Positions 1 to 11,339 of a stretch of 64,000 nucleotides of DNA are shown one piece after another; the first letter of the stretch is position 1; each line of letters begins with the position of its first letter. The stretch comes from Chlorocebus sabaeus (taxonomy: Eukaryota > Chordata > Mammalia > Primates > Cercopithecidae). The notes under the pieces are model-generated. The model ran no database searches and was not told the DNA's origin. It saw nothing but the letters and a program-made list of their open reading frames with translations. The translations under genes and the position numbers were made by a program. The stretch spans positions 63,035,702 through 63,099,701 of the forward strand of contig NC_132927.1 in assembly GCF_047675955.1 (NCBI RefSeq). The letters run 5' to 3'.

Positions 1-404
1 TTTATGTAATTAAAGTACTTTATAAACATGCTTATCAATGATTACCTAATAGTTGATTTTATGCATAATATGTCACTTATAAGACTACTTTAACAGTGTT
101 TTGTTTTTCCTATCTTATCTATTTTCTGGCTATTACAAATAAGATTATGATAAGTATTTCTACATATGTGCATTTATCAGCTTTTTGATAATTACCCACA
201 GTTGCATTATGTTTACATTAATAGAATAATTTGCCAGTATCCGTATCACTAGATCAAGTATATAAATATTTTTAAAGTTTATACTTCCAAAAGTACATAA
301 GAGTTCTGTTTGTACTACATACATGTCAGGATTGCATAGGCTTATATTTTGCTGGTTTATTATCATTCCATTTACAATTAGAATAAGAGTAATGATTTTT
401 TTGA
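1..404. other. AT-rich unassigned sequence
   Basis: No repeat family, splice-flanked open frame or RNA gene could be recognised here. The sequence is AT-rich and single-copy in appearance. The short frames in it are chance frames ending in low-complexity sequence. Confidence 0.5.
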
Positions 405-3400
405 TTTTCTATTTTTTAAAGTTTAATATTTGGGGGTACATTAGTAGATGCATATATATATGTATATATATACACACACAATCTTTTTTTTCTTTTTTGG
501 AAATGGAGTCTCGCTCTGTCGCCTGGGCTGAAGTGCAGTGGCGCGATCTCAGCTCACTGCAAGCTCCATCTCCAGGGTTCACACCATTCTCCTGCCTCAG
601 CCTCCCAAGTAGCTGGGACTACAGGCACCCGCCACAACTCCCGGTTAATTTTTTGTGTTTTTTTTAGTAGAGATGGGTTTTCACCGTGTTAGCCAGGATG
701 GTCTCAATCTCCTGACTTCGTGATCTGCCTGCTTTGGCCTCCCAAAATGCTGGATTACAGGCGTGAGCCACTGTATCCGGCCTAGTAGATGCATATATTA
801 ATAGAGTACCTGAGACATTTTGATGCAGGCATAGAACGTGTAATAATCACATTCAAAGTTTTTTTTTTTCTGTGCCTGGCTTATTAATGACCTCCAGTTT
901 CATCCATTTTGTTACAAATAACAGAATCTCATTCTTCTTTATGGCTGAATGGAACTCCATTGTGTATATGTACATTTTCCTTATCCATTTATCTGTTAAT
1001 GGACACCTAGGTTGCTTCCAAAACTTGCCAATTGTGAATAGTACTGCAACAAACCTGAGAGTACAGATATCTCTTTGATATACTGAATCCTCTCTTTGGG
1101 GTATTCACCCATCCGTGGGATTGCTGAATCATATCATTATTCTAGTTTTAGTTTTTTTGAGGAATCCCCAAAGTGTTCACCATAGTGATTGTACTAATCT
1201 GCACTCCCACCAAGAGTATGTGAGGATTTCCTATTCTCCACATCGTCAATAGCATTTGTTATTGCTTCTCTTTTGGGTATAAGCCATTTTAACTGGGGTA
1301 AGATAATATCTCATTGTAGTTTTTATTTTAATTTATCTGATGATCAGTGATGTTGAGCACCTTTTCATATACCTGTTCACCATTTGTATGTCTTCCTCTG
1401 AGAAAAGTCTATTTAGATCTTTTGCCTATTTTTAAATTGAATTATTAGCTTTTTTTTCTGTAGAGTTGTTTGAGCTCCTTATCCTTTGTCAGGCAGTTAG
1501 TTTGCAAATATTTTCTCCCACTCTGTGCGTTCTCTCTTTACTTGTTTGGTTGTTTTCTTTGCTGTACAGAAGTTGTTTAACTTGAGACGACCTCACTTGT
1601 CCATTTTTGCTTTGCTTAGTTGCCTTTGTGGTGTGTGATAAAATCTTTGCCCGGTCTTATGTCCTGAATCATATCCCCAGTGCTCTATTTTAATAGTTTC
1701 ATAGTTTGAGGTCTTAGATGTTTTTACACATTTTGTTTTGATTTTTATATATGGTGAGATATAAGGGTATATTTTCCTCTTCTACATATGGATATCCAGT
1801 TTTCCCAGCATCATTTATTGAAGAGACTGTTATTTTCCCAAACATTCTTTCTGTATGTTCTTGGCATCTTTGTCAAAGATGAGTTCACTGTAGATATGTA
1901 GATATATGATATTGTTTAAGGTTCTCTACTATACATTGGTCCACTTGTCTGTTTTTTTGACAGCACTATGATGTATTGGTTATGATAGCTGGCTGTAGTG
2001 TAATTTGAAGTCAAGTAATGTGATTCCTGCAACTTTGTTGTTTTTGCTCAGGATAGCTTTGGCTATTCCGGCTCTTTTGTGGTTTCATATAAATTTTAAT
2101 ATTTTTTTCCTAGTTATGTGAAGAATGTCATCGGTATTTTGATAGGGATTACATTGACTCTGTAGATTGCTTTGACTATGGACATACATTAAACAATATA
2201 TTGATTTTTTCAATCCTTGAACATGGAATGTCCTTCCAGTTTCTGGTATCTTCTTCAGTTTCTTTCATTTTTGTTTTATAGTTTTCATTGTAGAGAATCT
2301 TCATTTCTTTAAGTTAATTTCTAGATATTTAATTTTATTTGTAGCTATTATAAATAGGATTGATTTCTTGATTTCTGTTTTAGATTGTTTGTAGTTGGAA
2401 TATAGAAATAGTACTAATTTTTGCATGTTGATTTTTGTATCCTGCAACTTTGGTGAATTTGTTCTAATTGTTTTCTGGTGCACTCTTTAGGTTTTTCCAA
2501 ATTTAAGGTCAGATCATCTGCAAAACAGTATAATTTAACTTCTTACTTTCTGATTTGAATGCCTTTTATTTCTTGCTCTTGTCTAATTGCTCTAGCTAAG
2601 ACTTCCAGTACTATGTTGAAAATTATTGATGATAGTGGGCATCCTTATTGTTTTCCAGATCTAAGGGGAAAGACTTGCTTTTTTCCCTATTCAGTATAAT
2701 ACTAGCTGTGGGGTTGTATATGGATGGCTTCAATTATGTTGAGGTATATTCCTTCTACACCCAGGTTTTTGGACATTTTTATCATGAATGAATGATGAGT
2801 TGTATAAAATGCTTTTTTATTATTAATTGAAAGAATTATATTGTTTGTGTCTTTCATTCTGTTGACATGATGTATCTCATTGTTTGACTTTCATATGTTG
2901 AATTGTCTTTGCATCCCTGAGATAAATCTCACTTGGACAGGTTGAGTGGTATTTTTAATATGTTGTTGAATTCAATTCGCTAGTATTTTATTATGTATTT
3001 TTGCATCAGTATTCATTAGGGATATTGACCTGTAGTTTTTCTTTATTTGTTTTTTCATGTGTCTTTGTCTGCTTTTGGTATCTGAGTAATACTGGCCTTG
3101 TAGAATGAGTTAGGAAGCACTCCCTCTTACTGTATTTTTCAGAGTAGTTTGAGTAGGATGGGTACTAGTTTTTTAAATGTTTGGTAGAATTCAGCAGTGA
3201 AGTCACTGTGTCCTGGACATTTTTTTCAAGTTTAATTTCTTAAGAGAGTTTTTTATTGTGGCTTTTGTCACATTACTTGTTAATGGTCTTTTCAGGTTTT
3301 GGATTTCTTAATGGTTCAATCTTGATAGGTTGTATGTATCTAGGAATTTGTCCATTTCTTCTAGATTTCCAATTTATTGGCAAACAGTTGCTCATAGTAG

Positions 3401-3804
3401 CCACTAATGATCTTTTGAATTTCTGTGGTATTGGTTGTAATGCCTCCTTTTATATCTCTGATTTTATTTATTTTGGTCTTCTCTTTTTTCTTTGTTGGTC
3501 TGGCTAAAGATTTGTTAATTTTGCTTATCATTTCAACAAACAAATTTCTCATTTTCTTGATCTTTTGTATTGTTTACTTATTTTCAATTTCATTTATTTC
3601 TGTTCTAATATCTGTTATTAATTTTATTTTACTAATTTTGGATTTGTTTGTTATTGTTGTTCTAATTCTTTATGATGCACTGTTAGGGTGCTTATTTGAA
3701 GTTTTTCTTCTTTTTTGATATAGGCAGTTATAGCTATAAACTTTCCTCTTACTATTGCTTCAGCTATATCCCATAGGTTTTGGTATGTCATGTTTCCATT
3801 ATTG
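405..3804 (-). mobile_element. Old L1 (L1PB/L1MA-like), 3' part, outer element of a nested stack
   Basis: Read on the minus strand this is L1 3'UTR and then ORF2. The left end reads as a reverse-complemented L1 3' end (405-480 and 799-870). 870-3804 matches reverse ORF2 blocks in order: C-terminal region, reverse transcriptase, then toward the endonuclease. Many stops and indels show it is long dead. A deletion near 860-870 removes part of the 3'UTR. The element resumes at 10271 after a younger L1 insertion, and again at 13331 after a MaLR insertion. The subfamily is inferred from remembered consensus sequence, not from a search. Confidence 0.85.
483..782 (-). mobile_element. Alu (full-length) with 16-bp target-site duplication
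   Basis: A reverse-oriented Alu: poly-T, then the right and left monomers, ending in the complement of the Alu 5' end at 782. It is flanked by a perfect duplication, tagtagatgcatatat, at 442-457 and 783-798. A short TA/CA dinucleotide tract (458-480) lies between the left duplication and the poly-T, consistent with decay of the A-tail into a microsatellite. It interrupts the 3'UTR of the old L1. Confidence 0.95.
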
Positions 3805-4032
3805 CTTTTTTGTTTGTTTTTGTTTTGTTTTGTTTTTTATACTTTAAGTCCTAGGGTACATGTGCACAATGTGCAGGCTTGTTACATACATATACATGTG
3901 CCATGCTGGCCCGCTGCACCCATCAACCCATCATTTACTTTAGGCATTTTTCCATCCCTCCCCCCACTCTCCATCCCATGACAGGCCCTGGTGTGTGATG
4001 TTCCCCACCCTGTGATCAAGTGTTCTCACTGT

Positions 4033-7000
4033 TCAATTCCCACCTATGAGTGAAAACATAGAGTGTTTGGTTTTCCGTCCTTGTGATAGTTTGCTCAGAA
4101 TGATGGTTTCCAGCTTCATCCATGTCCCTGCAAATTACATGAACTCATTCTTTTTTGTGGCTGCATAGTATTCCATGGTTATATGGGCCACATTTTGTTT
4201 ATCCAATCTATCATTGATGGGCATTTGGGTTGGTTCCAAGTCTTTGCTATTGTAAATAGTGTTGTAATATACATACATGTACATGCGTCTTTACAGTAGC
4301 ATGATTCATAATCCTTTGGGTATATACCCAGGAATGGGATCACTGGGTCAAATGGTATTTCTAGCTCTAGATTCTTGAGGAATTGCCACACTGTCTTCCA
4401 CAAAGGCTGAACTAGTTTACACTCCCACCAATAGTGTAAAAGTGTTCCTATTTCTCCACATCCTCTCCATCATATGTTGTTTCCTGACTTTTTAATGATT
4501 GCCTTTCTAACTGGCATGAGATGTTATCTCATTGTGGTTTTGATTTGCATTTCTCTGAAGACCAGTGATGATGAGCATTTTTTCATGTGTCTGTTGGCTG
4601 CATAAATGTCTTCTTTTGAGAAGTGTCTATTCATATCCTTTGCCCACTTTTTGATGGGGTTGTTTGTTTTACTCTCGTAAATTTGTTTAAGTTCTTTGTA
4701 GATTCTGGATATTAGCCCTTTGTCAGATGGGTAGATTGCAAAAATTTTCTCCCATTCTGTAGGTTGCCTGTTCACTCTGATGGTAGTTTCTTTTGCTGTG
4801 CAGAAGCTCTTTAGTGTTAATTAGATCCCATTTGTCAATTTTGACTTTTGTTGCTGTTGCTTTTGGTATTTTAGACATGAAGTCCTTGCCCATGCCTATA
4901 TCCTGAATGGTATTACCTAGGTTTTCTTCTAGGGCTTTTATGGTTTTAGGTCTAACATTTCAGTCTTTAATCCATCTTGAATTCAGTTTTGTATAAGGTG
5001 TAAGGAAGGGATCCAGCTTTCTACATATGACTGGCCAGTTTTCCCAACACAATTTATTAAATAGGGAATCCTTTGCCCATTTCTTGTTTTTGTCAGGTTT
5101 GTCAGATATCAGATGGTTGTAGATGTGTGGTGTTATTTCTGAGGCCTCTGTTGTGTTCCATTGGTCTATATATATGTTTTGGTACCAGTACCATGCTGTT
5201 TCAGTTACTGTAGCATTGTAGTATAGATCGAAGTCAGGTAGTGTAATGCCTCCAGCTTTGTTCTTTGGCTTAGGATTGACTTGGCAATGTGGGCTCTTTT
5301 TTGGTTCTATATGCACTTTAAAGTAGTTTTTCCAATTCTGTGAAGAAAGTCATTGGTAGCTTAATGGGGATGGCATTGAATCTATAAATTACCTTAGGAA
5401 GTATGGCCATTTTTATGATATTGATTCTTCCTATCCATGAGCACGGAATGTTCTTCCATTTGTTTGCATCCTTTTTTATTTCATTGAGCAGTGGGTTGTA
5501 GTTCTCCTTGAAGAGGTCATTCACATCCCCTGTAAGGTGGATCCCTAAGTATTTTATTCTCTTTGAAGCATTTGTGAATGGGAGTTCACTCATGATTTGG
5601 CTGTCTGTCTGTCTGTTACTGTTGTATAGGAATTCTTGTGATTTTTGCACATTGATTTTGTATCCTGAGAATTTGCTAAAGTTGCTTATCAGATTAAAGA
5701 GATTTGGGGCTGAGACAATGGGGTTTTCTAAATATACAATCATGACATCTGCAAACAAGGACGATTTGATGTCCTCTTTTCCTAATTGAATACCCTTTAT
5801 CTCTTTCTCATGCCTGATTGCCCTGGCCAGAACTTCCAACACTATGTTGAATTTGAGTGGTGAGAGAGGGCATCCCTGTCTTGTGCCAGTTTTCAAAGGG
5901 AATGCTTCCAGGTTTGCCCATTCAATATGATACTGGCTGTGGGTTTGTCATAAGATCTATTATTTTGATATACATTGCATTGATATCTAGTTTATAGAGA
6001 GTTTTTAGCATGAAGCGCTGTTGAATTTTGTCAAAGGCCTTTTCTGCATCTATTGAGATAATCATGTGGCTTTTGTTGATGGTTGTATTTGTGTGATAGA
6101 CTATGTTTATTGATTTCCATATGTTGAACCACCCTTGCATTCCAGGGATGAAGCTGACTTGATCTTGGTGGATAAGTTTTTTGATGTGCTGCTGGATTCA
6201 GTTTGTTGGTATTTTATTGAGGATTTTTGCTTTGATGTTCATCAGGAATATTCGTCTAAAATTCTCTTTTTTTATTGTGTCTCTGCCAGGCTTTGGTATC
6301 TAGATGACGCTGGTATAAAATGAGTTAGGGAGGATTCTTCTTTTTCTATTGATTGGAATAGTTTCAGAAGGAATGGTACTAGCTTCTCTTTGTACCTCTG
6401 TTAGAATTCACCTGTGACTCCATCTGGTCCTGGACTTTTTTTGGCTAGTAGGCTAATAGTTATTGCCTCAATTTCAGAGCCTGTTATTGGTCTATTCAGA
6501 GATTCAATTTCTTCCTGGTTTAGTCTTGGGAGGGTGTATGTGTTCAGGAATTTTTCCATTTCTTCTAGATTTTCTAGTTTATTTGCATAGAGATGTTTAT
6601 ACTATTCTCAGATGGTATTATGTATTTCTGTTGGATTGGTGGTGATATCCCCTTTATCATTTTTTATTGTGTCTATTTGATTCTTCTCTCTTTTCTTCTT
6701 TATTAATCATGCTAGCAGTCTATCAATTTTGTTGATTTTTTTTTAAAGCTCCTGTATTCATCGATTTTTTGAAGGGTTTTTTGTGTCTCTATCTCCTTCA
6801 GTTCTGCTCTGATCTTAGTTATTTCTTACCTTCTGCTTGCTTTTGAATGTGTTTGCTCTTGCTTCTCTAGTTCTTTTAATTGTTATGTTAGGTTGTCTAT
6901 TTTAGATCTTTCCTGCTTTCTCTTGTGGGCATTTAGTGCTATAAATTTCCCTCTACACTCTGCTTTAAATGTGTCCCAGAGATTCTGGTACATTGTGTCT

Positions 7001-7845
7001 TTGTTCTCACTGGTTTCAAAAACATCTTTATTTCTGCCTGCCTTTCATTATTTACCCAGTCGTCATTTGGGAACAGATTGTTCAGTTTTCATGTATTTGT
7101 GAGGTTTTGAGTGAGTTTCTTAATCCTGAGTTCTAATGTGATTGCACTGTGGTCTGAGAGACAGTTTGTTGTGATTTATGTTCTTTTACATTTGCTGAGG
7201 ACTGCTTTACTTCCAACTATGTGGTCAATTTTGGAATAAGTGTGATGTGGTGCTAAGAAGAATGTATATTCTGTTGATTTGGGGTGCAGAGTTCTGTAGA
7301 TGTCTATTACATCCACATAGTGCAGAGCTGAGTTCAAGTCCTGGATATCCTTGTTAACCTTCTGTCTCGTTGATCTGACTACTATTGATGCAGGGTGTTA
7401 AAGTCTCCTGTTGGTATTTTGTGGGAGACTAAGTCTCTATGTAGGTCTCTAAGGACTTGCTTTATGAATCTGGGTAAAGTATTGGGTGCATATATATTTA
7501 AGATAGTTAGCTATTCTTGTTGAATTTATCCCTTTACCATTATGTAATGGCCTTCTTTGTCTCTTTTGATATTTGTAAGTTTAAACTCTGTTTTATCAGA
7601 GACTAGAATTGCAACCCCTGATTTTTTTTTTTTTTTTTTTTTTTGCTTTCCATTTGCTTGAAGAATCTTCCTCCATACCTTTATTTGGAACCTATGTGTG
7701 TCTCTGCATGTGAGATGGGTCTCCTGAATACAGCACACTAATGGCTCTTGACTATCCAATTCGCCAGTCTGTGTCTTCAAATTAGGGCATTTAGCCCACT
7801 TACATTGAAGGTTAATATTGTTATGTGTGAATTTGATCCTGTCAT
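4033..7845 (-). pseudogene. L1 ORF2 pseudogene (endonuclease/reverse transcriptase)
   Basis: This is the degenerate second ORF of the inner L1PA. An intact copy encodes an apurinic-type endonuclease, a reverse transcriptase and a C-terminal cysteine-rich domain, which together perform target-primed reverse transcription. The start codon is on the minus strand at 7845-7843 and the normal stop at 4035-4033; the span of 3813 bp is close to the family's usual length. The frame is split by stops and frameshifts into separate pieces, for example 7780-7526, 6140-5922, 5896-5318, 5316-4960, 4775-4524 and 4403-4179. In the reverse transcriptase, the catalytic Phe-Ala-Asp-Asp box reads Phe-Ala-Asp-Val: the codon at 5746-5744 is GTC instead of GAC. 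A homopolymer expansion at 7622-7644 lies in the endonuclease region. The element cannot encode active enzyme. Confidence 0.93.
7622..7644. repeat. Poly-T expansion inside L1 ORF2 endonuclease region
   Basis: A run of about 23 T on the plus strand (A on the ORF2 sense strand) sits where L1PA elements normally have a short, mixed A-rich stretch. It reads as a run of lysines and shifts the frame. Confidence 0.85.
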
Positions 7846-7908
7846 TATGATGCTAGCTGGTTATTTTGCCCATTAGTTGATGCAGTTTCTTCCTAGCATT
7901 GATGCTCT

Positions 7909-9226
7909 TTACAATTTGGCATGTTTTTGCAGTGGCTGGTTGTTCCTTTCCATGTTTAGTGCTTCCTTCAGGAGCTCTGGTAAGGCAGGCCTGGTGATGA
8001 CACAATCTCTCAGCTTTAGCTTGTCTATAAAGGATTTTATTTCTCCTTCACTTATGAAGCTTAGTTGGCTGGATATGAAATTCTGGGTTGAAACTTCTTT
8101 TTTTTTAAGAATGTTGAGGCCGGGCGCGGTGGCTCAAGCCTGTAATCCCAGCACTTTGGGAGGCCGAGACGGGCGGATCACGAGGTCAAGAGATCGAGAC
8201 CATCCTGGTTAACATGGTGAAACCCCGTCTCCACTAAAAAATACAAAAAACTAGCCGGGCGTGATGGCGGGCACCTGTAGTCCCAGCTACTCGGGAGGCT
8301 GAGGCAGGAGAATGGTGTGAACCTGGAAGGCGGAGCTTGCAGTGAGCTGAGATCTGGCCACTGCACTCCAGCCTGGGCGACAGAGCGAGACTCTGCCTCA
8401 AAAAAAAAAAAAAAAAAAAAAAAGAATGTTGAATATTGGCCCCACTGTCTTCTGGCTTGTAGAGTTTCTGCTGAGAGATCTGCTGTTAGTCTGATGGGCT
8501 TCGTTTTTGGGTAACCTGACCTTTCTCTCTGGCTGCCCTTAATGTTTTTTCCTTCATTTCAACCTTGGTGAATCTGACAATTATGTGTCTTGGGGTTACT
8601 CTTCTCGAGGAGTATCTTTGTGGTGTTCTCTGTATTTCCTGAATTTTAATGTTGGCCTGTCTTGCTAGGTTGGGGAAGGTCTCCTGGATAATATCCTGAA
8701 GAGTGTTTTCCAATTTGGTTTCATTCTCTCTACTCTTTCAGGTACACCAATCAAACATAGATTTGGTCTTTTCACATAGTCCCACATTTCTTGGAGACTT
8801 TGTTCATTTCTTTTCACTCTTCTTTTCTCTAAACTTCTCTTCTTGCTTTATTTCATTAATTTGATCTTCAGTCAATGATACCCTTTCTTCCACTTTATTG
8901 AACCAGGTATTGAAGCTTGTGTAGTTCTCTTAGTTTTCAGCTCCATCAGGTAATTTAAAGTCTTCTCTACACTGTTTATTCTAGTTAGCCATTCAGCTAA
9001 TCTTTTTTCAAGGTTTTTAGCTTCCTTGCATTGCGTTCGAATATCCTCCTTTAGTTTGGAGAAGTTTGTTATTACCAACCTTCTGAAGCCTACTTCTGTT
9101 CAGCTCATCAAAGTCATTCTCCATCCAGCTTTGTTCCATTGCTGGTGAGGAGCTGTGATCCTTTGGAGGAGAAGAGGCACTCTGGTTTTTAGAATTTTCA
9201 GCCTTTTGGCTCTGGTTTCTCCTCAT
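7909..9226 (-). pseudogene. L1 ORF1 pseudogene (RNA-binding protein), split by AluY
   Basis: This is the remnant of L1 ORF1, whose product in live elements is a trimeric coiled-coil RNA-binding protein that coats L1 RNA. The start codon is at 9226-9224 on the minus strand and the stop (TAA) at 7911-7909. Without the Alu at 8118-8421 and one copy of its 11-bp target site, the length is about 1003 bp, close to the usual 1017. The N-terminal residues, including a run SWMENDFDEL, are clear; the frame shifts soon after that. The RNA-recognition-motif segment is legible in another frame at 8713-8486. The Alu interrupts the C-terminal domain. Non-functional. Confidence 0.9.
8118..8421 (+). mobile_element. 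Young AluY of cercopithecid (AluYR-like) type inside L1 ORF1
   Basis: A full-length Alu starting ggccgggcgcgg, with ggctcaagcctg and gagacgggcgg near the 5' end and an uninterrupted A-tail of about 22. It is flanked by a perfect 11-bp duplication, aagaatgttga, at 8107-8117 and 8422-8432. The lineage assignment rests on recalled diagnostic positions of macaque/baboon AluYR subfamilies. Confidence 0.95.
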
Positions 9227-10254
9227 CTTTGTGGTTTCATCACCTTTGGCCTTTGATGTTGGTGACCTACAGATGGGGTTTTGGTGTGGATGCCCTTTTT
9301 GTTGATGTTGATGCTGTTCCTTTCTGTTGTTAGTTTTCCTTCTAACAGTCAGGTCCCTCAGATGCAGGTCTGTTGCAATGTGCTGAAGGTCCCCTCCAGA
9401 CGCTGTTTGCCTGTGTATCACCAGTGGAGGCTGCAGAACAGCAAATATTGCAGCACAGAAAATATCGCTGCCTGATCATTCCTCTGGAAACTGCATCCCA
9501 GAGGGGCACCCGCCTGTATGAGGAGTCAGTTGGCTCTTAGTGGGAGGTGTCTCCCAGTTAGGCTACACCAGGGTCAGGGACCCACTTAAAGAGGCAGTCT
9601 GTCCATTCTCAGAGCTCATACACCATGCTGGGAGAACCACTGTTCTCTTCAGGGCTGTCAGACGGGGACATTTAAGTCTGCAGAAGTTTCTGCTGCCTTT
9701 TTTTCAGCTATTCACTGCCCCCAGAGGTGGAATGTACAGAGGCAACAGGCCTTTTTGAACTGCGGTGGGCTCCACTCAGTTCAAGCTTTCCCGGCCACTT
9801 TGTTTACCTACTCAAGCCTCAGCAATGGTGGACACCCCTCCCCTAGCCAGGCTGCCACCTCACAGTTCGACCTCAGACTGCTTCGCTAGCAGTGAGCAAG
9901 GCTTCTTGGGCAAGGGACTTGCCAAGCAAGGTGCGGGATATAATCTTCCAGTGTGCCATTTGTCATGATCATTGGAAAAGTGTGGTATTTGGACAGAAGT
10001 GTCCTGATTTTCCAGGTACAATCCGTCATGGCTTCCCTTGACTAGGAAAGGTAAATTCTCCAATGCCTTGCGCTTCCCAGGTGAGGCAATGCCCCGCCCT
10101 GTTTCGGCTCACCCTCCCTGGGCTGCACCCACTGTCCAACCAGTCCCAATGAGATGAACCATGTACCTCAGTTGGAAATGCAGAAATCACCCATCTTCTG
10201 AGTCTATCACGCTGGGAGCTGCAGACCAGAGCTGTTCCTATCTGACTATCTTGG
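9227..10254 (-). promoter_or_regulatory. L1PA 5'UTR (internal promoter, degenerate)
   Basis: About 1 kb of L1PA 5'UTR in reverse orientation. In active L1s this region holds the sense RNA polymerase II promoter at its 5' tip and an antisense promoter several hundred bases inside. Here the antisense promoter would point to the plus strand, roughly around 9650-9900. The 5'-terminal YY1 motif is mutated and the first bases are missing, so sense activity is doubtful. No activity can be shown from sequence alone. Confidence 0.7.
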
Positions 10255-10270
10255 AATTAAGCCATTATTG

Positions 10271-10969
10271 TTTCTTTTAAGAAAATTTTCAATTTTCTTT
10301 GCAATTTCTTCATTGGCCCACTGGACATTCAGAAGCACATTGTTTAATTTCCCTGTATTTGTATAGCTCCCAATATTCCGGTGGCTGGGCCCAGTGGCTC
10401 ATGCCTGTGATCCTAGCACTTTGGGAGGCCAAAGCAGAAGGATTGCTTTAGGCCAGAATTTCAACACCAATATTGTGGTTGTTATTAATTTCTAGTTTTA
10501 TTCTATTACAGTCAGAAAAGATGCTTGACATTATTTCAGTTTTCTGTATGTTTTCAGACTTGTTTTGTAACCTATGTTTTATCCTTGAGAATGATCCATG
10601 TGTTGAGGAGAAGAATGTGTGTTCTGCAGTAATAGGCAGAAACATCTTTAAAATATCAATTAGATTAATTTGTTCTATAGTGCAGACTACGTCTGATATT
10701 TTATTGTTGATTTTTTTATATAGAAGATCTGTCCGATGCTGAAAGTGGGGTGTTGAAATCTCCAGTTAGTATTGTATTGGACTCATCTCTATCTTCAGCT
10801 CTAATAATATTTGCTTTATAAAGCTGTATTTATACAGCTATAGTATTGGGTGCATATATATTTACAATTGTTGTATCCTCGTATTGAGTTGACCCTTTAT
10901 TATTACATAATGACCTTCTTTGTTTCTTTGTATAATTTTGTCATAAAACCTATTTTGTCTGATATGAAC
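10271..10969 (-). mobile_element. Old L1 continuation (ORF2, minus strand)
   Basis: This resumes the outer L1 where the inner L1PA split it: the reverse ORF2 sequence at 3700-3804 runs on directly at 10271. It is interrupted at 10378-10466 by a short Alu piece and ends at the MaLR insertion at 10970. Confidence 0.85.
10378..10466 (+). mobile_element. Tail-less 89-bp Alu fragment with perfect 8-bp duplication
   Basis: The insert matches only about the first 90 bases of Alu (ggctgggcccagtggctcat, then the region up to ttcaacacca) and has no right monomer or A-tail. The duplication ccaatatt lies at 10370-10377 and 10467-10474. The L1 sequence on either side is continuous. Confidence 0.85.
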
Positions 10970-11339
10970 TGTATTAGTCCATTTGCACACTACTGGGTAA
11001 ATTAGTATATATTATAATATACCCAGAATGGGTAATCTACAAAGAAAAGAAGTTTAATTGACTCACTGTTCTACATGACTGAGAAGGCCTCAGGAAACTT
11101 ACAATCTTGCTGGAAGGTGAAGGGGAAGCAAAGACTTTCTTCAGATGGCATCAGGAGAGAGAATAGTGAGCAGCAAAGGGGGAAGATCCCATTATGAAAC
11201 CATCATATCTCATGAGAACTCACTAATTATCATGAGAAGTGCATGGGAGAAACCACGTTTATGATCCAATCCACCCTGGATTACAGGGATTACAATTTGA
11301 GATGAGATTTGAGTGGGGACACAAAGCCAAACCATGCAA
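10970..11339 (-). repeat. MaLR 3' LTR
   Basis: 370-bp LTR, reverse orientation, pairing with 12970-13330. The complement of the LTR start is seen at 11327-11339. Confidence 0.9.

Larger units (their letters stand above)
3805..10261 (-). mobile_element. Near-full-length L1PA element with target-site duplication
   Basis: A minus-strand L1: poly-T tail at 3805-3837, 3'UTR to about 4032, ORF2 4033-7845, intergenic 7846-7908, ORF1 7909-9226, and 5'UTR 9227 to about 10254. Without the Alu in ORF1 and that Alu's repeated target site, it is about 6.14 kb, the usual primate L1PA length. A 9-bp duplication, ccattattg, lies at 3796-3804 and 10262-10270, splitting the older L1. The 5' end lacks the first few G-rich bases, and the YY1-type motif at the 5' tip is altered: the minus strand reads aagatagt where aagatggc is expected. 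About 7 extra bases (10255-10261) separate the recognisable 5' end from the duplication. Both ORFs are broken. Confidence 0.93.

Noticed and set aside
323..667. 114-codon frame with a transmembrane-like start
   Set aside because: The second half is an antisense Alu and the first half is AT-rich L1/flank sequence with no start-site or splice support.
5318..5896. 192-codon frame with reverse transcriptase similarity
   Set aside because: It is one piece of the broken L1 ORF2, not an independent gene, and its catalytic box is mutated.
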